Shown piece after piece: positions 58,606-64,000 of a stretch of 64,000 nucleotides of DNA. The stretch lies in assembly GCA_964035545.1 (NCBI GenBank), contig OZ037766.1, positions 12,161,722-12,225,721 on the forward strand. Reading direction: 5' to 3'. The position numbers and the translations under genes are program-made. This DNA comes from Bugula neritina (lineage: Eukaryota; Bryozoa; Gymnolaemata; Cheilostomatida; Bugulidae). Below the pieces are notes generated by a model that did no database searches, had not been told where the DNA came from, and saw nothing but the letters and a program-made list of their open reading frames with translations. Each line of letters begins with the position of its first letter. Within the stretch, counting starts at the first letter, position 1.

Positions 58606-60800
58606 ATAAACTAATAAAAACAAAATATCAAAGACGGTGATGTGTTGTGTGAACCATTTCATTAGACTTTAATATTTAGGATTGAATCTGATGATGAAAA
58701 TATCTCAATCTCAATATATTGTGCTGAGAGCAAGCATAGTTGTTTACTTGGACAAACACTGATCTACAAGTGCATATAATTCATGTCATTCTCTTTAAAC
58801 AGACAAGCACATTTTCTTTAATCTGCAAACTAATTCACTAAATCCATAAGCAAGATAGCCATTAATCATGTAGGAAATTATACCTGCACAACTACTGGTG
58901 TTAAATTTAAGAAAAGTTAGCAAAATTGTCGTTGCATAAGATAATGATTAACTAAAATATAGAGTTAAACTTTGGATATAACAGTTTGGCATTTATATTT
59001 GACATGTAACTGCTTAAATGGAAAACTTCTCTTTTATTTTTGCTTAGGTTACAGATTTTTGTTTCAAATAATTCATTTTTTGAACTTCCGTGATCATTTA
59101 TGACAAGACTATGAGTTTGGAAACCTCAATACAGAATTGGTTTGATCAAAAAGTTTGGTTTTAAGTTAAATAATTTATAACTTGTTTTTATAATTATAAA
59201 TGTATGTTATTGGTCTGTTATCGTAATGAACATATAATATAATTACAATAACATATATGTTAATGATTAGTAGGTATAGCCTTTAAAAAAAAACCAAAAT
59301 GAATTTTATAAAGTATCGCATATTACTTATATGAAATGATGTAATTTCTTCTAAAACTATGAATTAGTAGCTAATTATCTCATTTCAAAATGCAATAATT
59401 AACAAGTTAAACAAAAATAATATACCTAAGTTATCAGGGGTATTGCATTTAGGTGCAGTAATAAAAAATTGAAATAGTGTTGTATCACAATTTTAATGTT
59501 ATTAGTAAATAGACTATAAATTAAAACAAATTGGCCACAGTACATTGTATGTGTTGCCTGTGTGGTTATGAATAATAATATATAGAGAGAATGAAAAAGA
59601 GCCTGAAATATTAAGTGAATAAATAAATTAAGAATATTTTCAGGTATATCAGTGAGCACTCTACCCAAAGGCTAAGACTGTCTAGTACCACCAGACTAAC
59701 ACCTTAATCCAAAAGTCTTATTTTCCCTCCTGTTTAAGGTAGAGGCTATTCTAATGCTCTCAATTTATGCTCAGAAATTCGGACTTCTGTGATTGAGTAG
59801 TTTAACGATGCTCCATAAATTTAAACCCTTTAGCATTGTGCAAAGCTTATAACTTTTGGAATTATAGTCGAGCACTCTAGCTTGAGCTTACATACCTTTG
59901 AAATGCAATTTGGTTAAAAACTTGCTTCTTTCATGCTAGCTAGCTTGCTCGACGAGTGTCTTAAATTCACCTCACCTAAAGATATGCTTATATTAATTTG
60001 TTAGATTTGAAACAACTTTTTTAGGCCTATTGTTAGTTTTTATGGCACTGAAATCTGATTACATTTTAAAGTTTGCTACAAAATGATGTGTGTTTTACTC
60101 AGTTTACTTTAGACCTCAGCATAAATATAATATCAATAATAATACATTTTCTATCAGGGGTAACTTTTATAGACTACTAATTTCATATAATGGGAAATGA
60201 CAGACAAAAGGCATATAAGGCAGAATTCAATGGTTTCGCATGTAATAGCTGTGACCTTCAAACATGTAACATAATAGTATATAATAATAACATAATATTA
60301 TGATAAAATATGATACATGATAGTTTAATATCTATATATCAATACAATTGAATATAATAAATTTCAAAGGTATTGGATTGGGATTTATAGGACTAATTAC
60401 CTTATAGGAAGCTATTATATTGGCAAACTATACAATTTTTGGTGTATATTCTTGAAAAATAGTTATTTATATATAAAAAAAATCTCATTTAAATATATAT
60501 CCTATTAGGGCTCAGAATTTTACAGCAAATTCAACATATTTTTAATAAAATACACTTCTCTTTATGAGTGGCAATAAGCAACAAAACTTTTAGAGAACAC
60601 AACTTCTCAGTTAATATAAAAAAGCAATATCATAAACAATTGCAACAACCATTGTATTGTAAGCAGTAAAGTTTACAAAAATATGTGTAGAGGTTAATTG
60701 CAACAATAAGACAGTAAATTTCCTAATAATTATAACGTTGTACATTCTTCCCAACAATCAAACCATTGCCATAATTAATAGATTATTTAAATTAAACAAA
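58606..60800. other. Intergenic AT-rich sequence, nothing recognised
   Basis: Between the end of the giant gene and the next inferred gene I see only AT-rich sequence with short chance open frames. No RNA gene, mobile element or coding similarity is evident. Confidence 0.55.
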
Positions 60801-60928
60801 ATGGAGGTACTAAGCGATATTATTTATTTTAGTATTCATTTATTGCAAACGATATGCATATTTTTACTGCCTTTTTGCATCTACTGCTTGATTATGAAGA
60901 TGGGCGCTGTAGAGATCTTTGAGAACTT
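60801..60928 (+). CDS. Inferred gene 2, exon 1: N-terminus with a single membrane segment
   Basis: The ATG at 60801 has a favourable context (ACAAAATGG). The frame reads MEVLSD, a hydrophobic stretch (residues 7-32, IIYFSIHLLQTICIFLLPFC and on), then MKMGAVEIFEN. A consensus donor GTAAGT begins at 60929 and splits the last codon after two bases (phase 2). The exon at 62052 starts with exactly the one base needed, so the two join in frame. The charge pattern (acidic before, Lys after the membrane segment) suggests a signal anchor with a cytosolic C-terminal part. No family is recognised. Confidence 0.5.
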
Positions 60929-61523
60929 GTAAGTTGGTTTCAGTATTTTGTGAAATAATTTAACTCAATAGGTTTTATTGACCATATGTAATTAGATTAT
61001 TTTAAAAAACAACTTAGTTCTAGTAGATAGATGCAACAAACTAGTATGATGCATTGGGATGAAAACTTTGCATAATCCTTGGCGGCACTAAGGAGGGCAA
61101 CACTGAGGGAATTGTTTTCAGTATTTTTAAACCTCCTAAGTTTAAGTCATATACCTTTAGTATTTCACAGTTTTTTAAGCACATCTTTTCATAAAACTCA
61201 TCTTTAAGCTTAAATACCTCCATTCCTGTGAGAAGCCTTCATTGTTGGAAGAGTTTATAAGCTGGCTAAACCTCAGATCATGCTGGCTACATGGTCTGAG
61301 GGCTTCTACTGTAGCACAGAAGTAATTGTGACCAGATGCTCTTTCTAACATTACCAATGACTAGGGCATGAACCCCACAATGTGTGTCAACATTATAGGC
61401 CTAAAATATTAGGTTGCAGCTACTTCTGCCATCTATTAATATAATATTTTAGATAGTTTTAAAAGTATAGCCTTTCGCTTCTCTATTTCTGTATGTTTCT
61501 ACTATAAAAAGTTGCTACAGTAA

Positions 61524-61977
61524 GTGTAGGGCCACACGACGCGTTTTACACGAGCGTGACGTGCGAGAAATCTACGCTAGTGACATGCGACACACAGTGC
61601 GTGTGTTGCGAGTGCAAAAATTTATTAGCAAATGATGTTAGCGTTAAACTTTACTACTCGCCTACAGACATTTGTTTTTAAATTAAACTACGTCATCGGC
61701 AAAGTGATTTGGATATTATAAAAGCGGAGATGCAAACTATATAACATGTTTTAATTCAGCTCGCTAGAAGTTAAATCGTAAACTAAAATAAAAAAATGTG
61801 CTCGCTAAATATTACGTGGCAATAAGCCAATTAGATCAAACTGTGTCACACGAGCGTGTCGCACTTCTCGCTCAGCATGTTAGACGCTTGAAAATCCGCA
61901 CGCAATGTCCAATTTTTGGGCTAAATGGGATTTCTCGCACGTCACGCTCTTGTAAAACGCGCCGTGTGGCTCTACAC
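61524..61977. mobile_element. Non-autonomous inverted-repeat DNA transposon (PIF/Harbinger-like MITE)
   Basis: Left end GTGTAGGGCCACACGACGCG and right end (reverse complement) GTGTAGAGCCACACGGCGCG continue as ~48-bp terminal inverted repeats with a few mismatches. A 3-bp TAA lies directly outside both ends (61521-61523 and 61978-61980). A TAA/TTA (TWA) target duplication is characteristic of PIF/Harbinger elements. There is no transposase frame. It is GC-rich at the ends and contrasts with the AT-rich surroundings. Confidence 0.8.
61717..61724 (+). promoter_or_regulatory. TATA-box-like site inside the MITE
   Basis: TATAAAAG is a perfect TATA-box match, about 357 nt upstream of the alternative ATG at 62074, with a TACGTCAT (CRE-like) motif near 61688. 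Function is speculative; it could be chance. Confidence 0.25.
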
Positions 61978-62051
61978 TAAGCAAACATGTAATATTGTAA
62001 CTTCAGCTAAGCAGATATACGCCAAGTATAAATATTAATTTTTTTTGGAAG

Positions 62052-62658
62052 GACAAATCATGGATCGGCCAAGATGGCAGGGAAAAAAGTAGTGAAGGAA
62101 AGTCATAAGTTTGAAGAAAGAGAAAAAAATGGGACAGGGGAAGTAAAAGAAGACAAGCTGGCTCCAAAGGTGACGACTGAAGGTAAAGTTGAGGCAGAAG
62201 TACCAAAGGGAGAAAACAAAGCAAAACTAGAAAATAGACTAGTTGAAAACGAAAAAACCATGCAAAGAGAAATTGATGAAATCAAAGAAGTCAAAGATAA
62301 AGATAAAATTTTAGACCTAGAGAAAGATGGATTGGTGAAAGAAGGAAATGAGCGAAATGGCAAAAGAATAATTTTAAAGGTAGAAATTGCTAGTGAGATG
62401 GTAGAGAAAGATCTGCTTGAGATGGGAAAAAATAAAAAAGAGGCTGAAAATATGTAAATAAGAAAGAATTTCCAGAAAAAGCAAACACTGAACAGAAAGA
62501 AATTTGTGGTGACGTGACTCTGGAAGGAGAGTTCAGTAAAATTGTGAAAGGCGAGGACAGTGGTAGAATGACAGAGATAGCCAATGGACCTGAATTGGTA
62601 GAAGGGAACAGAGTCAAAGAAGCTGGAGATGAAATCAAAACTAATGTATATAATGATG
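62052..62658 (+). CDS. Inferred gene 2, exon 2: Lys/Glu-rich tail with an apparent 1-nt frameshift
   Basis: The exon opens after a T-rich acceptor and reads TNHGSAKMAGKKVVKESHKF on to EAENM, stopping at 62455-62457. From 62457 a second frame (-1) continues in the same style (NKKEFPEKANTEQKEICGDV and on) to a perfect donor GTGAGT at 62659. One missing base in the A-run near 62446-62450 would join them. With it, the three exons total 837 nt, divisible by three (278 residues). The composition (KEKE-like, no hydrophobic core) suggests a disordered tail, broadly reminiscent of junctin/triadin architecture but not shown to be related. An ATG at 62074 with a strong context (GCCAAGATGG) could be an alternative start giving a soluble form. 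Either a homopolymer sequencing error or a young pseudogene explains the break. Confidence 0.55.
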
Positions 62659-62808
62659 GTGAGTTGGGGTGCAAAATAGATGCATAAAACTTATTGCCTT
62701 TGTTTAGCATCTGAAAGTTAAATAGTACCCTGTTGTTATATAATGCTTGACCTGTGTTATAAGAAGTATGAATACTATAAGCAACACTGACAATCCTCTC
62801 TATTGTAG

Positions 62809-62909
62809 CAGAAAGAGTGGCAATAGAGGTCACTAATGGCAATTCAACAAGACTGAGGAAGTTCTTGCAGAGGGTTTTCCGCTGTTGCCGTGCACCAGAT
62901 GAGGAATGA
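62809..62909 (+). CDS. Inferred gene 2, last exon: basic Cys-Cys C-terminus
   Basis: After acceptor TATTGTAG, the phase-1 frame reads AERVAIEVTNGNSTRLRKFL, then QRVFRCCRAPDEE and TGA (62907-62909). The phase matches the donor at 62659, and no other frame is open as naturally. The basic amphipathic stretch with adjacent cysteines is the kind of motif that can be palmitoylated at membranes (inference). An ATTAAA hexamer at 63034-63039 is a possible polyadenylation signal. Confidence 0.55.
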
Positions 62910-63301
62910 TCAAATTTTTCTGTGGTTTATATATGTGTTTATCTTTTTTGTTAATATATAAATACATATGCAGTATCTTACAGTGTATAATATTATGCTA
63001 ATATTTATTTTAATTGGTGAAACATTAATTCCAATTAAAGAGAACATCCTTTTCTCTATCTGCAATGAATGATAAATTATAGCAATGCTTAGTTTTCCAT
63101 GTCTCTACTTTTAACCCAAGACCCATACAATAACACGCTGTGTTATAGTAAACAAGATGATATTCTAAACCCTCATAACAAAGTAGTATAAAGCATGTAT
63201 AAACAAAACACTTTAAATAAAAAACATTAGATTTATTTCTTATGAAGTATAGAAATAACTGCATATAAGACAACATAAAACATTATGACACACCAGCAGC
63301 T

Positions 63302-63358
<57 letters not shown>

Positions 63359-64000
63359 TTATGTTGTTAAACAAAGAGTTTTACATAAATATCTCACTTT
63401 TTATTATTCTAATAGTCATGGGTGACTAAATGATAAATAGAAATAATTGTAGGCTAAATCTTCTATGACTATGACCAGTAGCTGTGAATTACCTCTGTTT
63501 CACTTTGTTAACACAATTCACAGGCTATGTACTAGTGAGATATAGCCTGTTGTCCCTGCATTGGTATTGTTGTCTTGATTTAGGGATCTTCCAGTATAAT
63601 AAAAAGTATACTGGGTAGAGGAAGAAGATCTGGTACTGTCACCTTTGTCTTTCAGATTACCTGCAGAAATGTTATGCAAAATCCTTAACTGCAGAAATGT
63701 TATTAATAGAATATGTTACATGATTGAAGTTATTCTATTTAAATGGTGCATTTTATCACAAACACAACTGTACATTATTCTAGTCTTACTACATAATATG
63801 AAACTACAGAAAATTTCTTAGTAAGACCTGGCATTTATCAATTAAATGCTAAATTTAAGGCTGTATTCAATATAATGCATGATCATAATGAGAATTTACA
63901 CTAAATGCTGTCAAGTTCGTGCATATCATTGCACATTATATCGTAGGTATCATAGTATATCAAATTTATTGTATTTACATATCATATCATTCATCATTAT
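62910..64000. other. 3' flank, AT-rich, nothing recognised besides a microsatellite
   Basis: No coding or RNA feature is evident to the window end. Confidence 0.55.
63306..63352. repeat. AT dinucleotide microsatellite
   Basis: About 23 uninterrupted AT/TA dinucleotides. Confidence 0.95.

Larger units (their letters stand above)
60929..62051 (+). other. Intron of inferred gene 2, containing an inverted-repeat DNA element
   Basis: 1.12 kb from GTAAGT to the acceptor TTTTTTGGAAG (62050-62051). It contains the 454-bp element at 61524-61977; the rest is unremarkable. Confidence 0.5.

Noticed and set aside
59426-59668. 80-codon hydrophobic minus-strand frame
   Set aside because: Low-complexity AT-rich translation, no start context or exon signals that convince.
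62103-62842. Ser/Phe-rich minus-strand frames
   Set aside because: Complement of the Lys/Glu-rich plus-strand exons, which have matching splice phases.

Overview
This window is eukaryotic and almost certainly from an animal. It is AT-rich, and every coding block is bounded by GT/AG introns with pyrimidine-rich acceptors and one shared phase. The protein family is the calponin repeat (actin-binding, 39 residues per unit here), which is an animal muscle and cytoskeleton module. The style of the repeats resembles invertebrate calponin-like or myophilin-type proteins, so an invertebrate is likely, possibly a lophotrochozoan. The species cannot be fixed from the sequence.

Positions 392-58189 on the plus strand read as one enormous gene, with its 5' end outside the window. 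I place 91 candidate coding exons. Together they encode about 10,056 residues and about 244 calponin-type repeats; seven such repeats (nematode UNC-87) is already many. All internal exons are phase 1-1, and nearly all are multiples of 117 nt (39 codons). Layout: canonical two-repeat exons (392-1918); a divergent exon (2254-2373); clusters of single-repeat exons (3873-7337 and 10470-11522); clusters mixing one-, two- and four-repeat exons (12020-18130 and 19723-29409); a single 15,795-nt exon holding exactly 135 repeats (30884-46678); an eight-repeat exon (47756-48691); nine divergent one-repeat exons (48851-52363); five non-calponin exons, including a 402-codon exon with a Gln-rich 13-residue tandem repeat (52930-56054); and two last exons returning to canonical repeats and ending at a stop (57357-58189).

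The gene body records its own growth. There are exon-plus-intron duplications of 222, 521 and 1,488 bp, and 2,106-bp and 1,638-bp higher-order repeats inside the giant exon. There are recurring intron families, exon-tail fossils stranded in introns, and one exon whose splice donor is mutated. An 8.42-kb-offset duplication carries a decayed Ty3/gypsy LTR element along with the exons. A decayed antisense gene with a tesmin/CXC-type C-terminus lies in the 7338-10469 intron.

Downstream (60801-62909) I infer a second plus-strand gene of three exons with matching phases. It encodes a short single-pass membrane protein with a Lys/Glu-rich tail and a basic Cys-Cys C-terminus, interrupted by an apparent one-base deletion. 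Its first intron holds a 454-bp inverted-repeat DNA element with a TAA target duplication (PIF/Harbinger-like). The remainder is AT-rich non-coding sequence with microsatellites.
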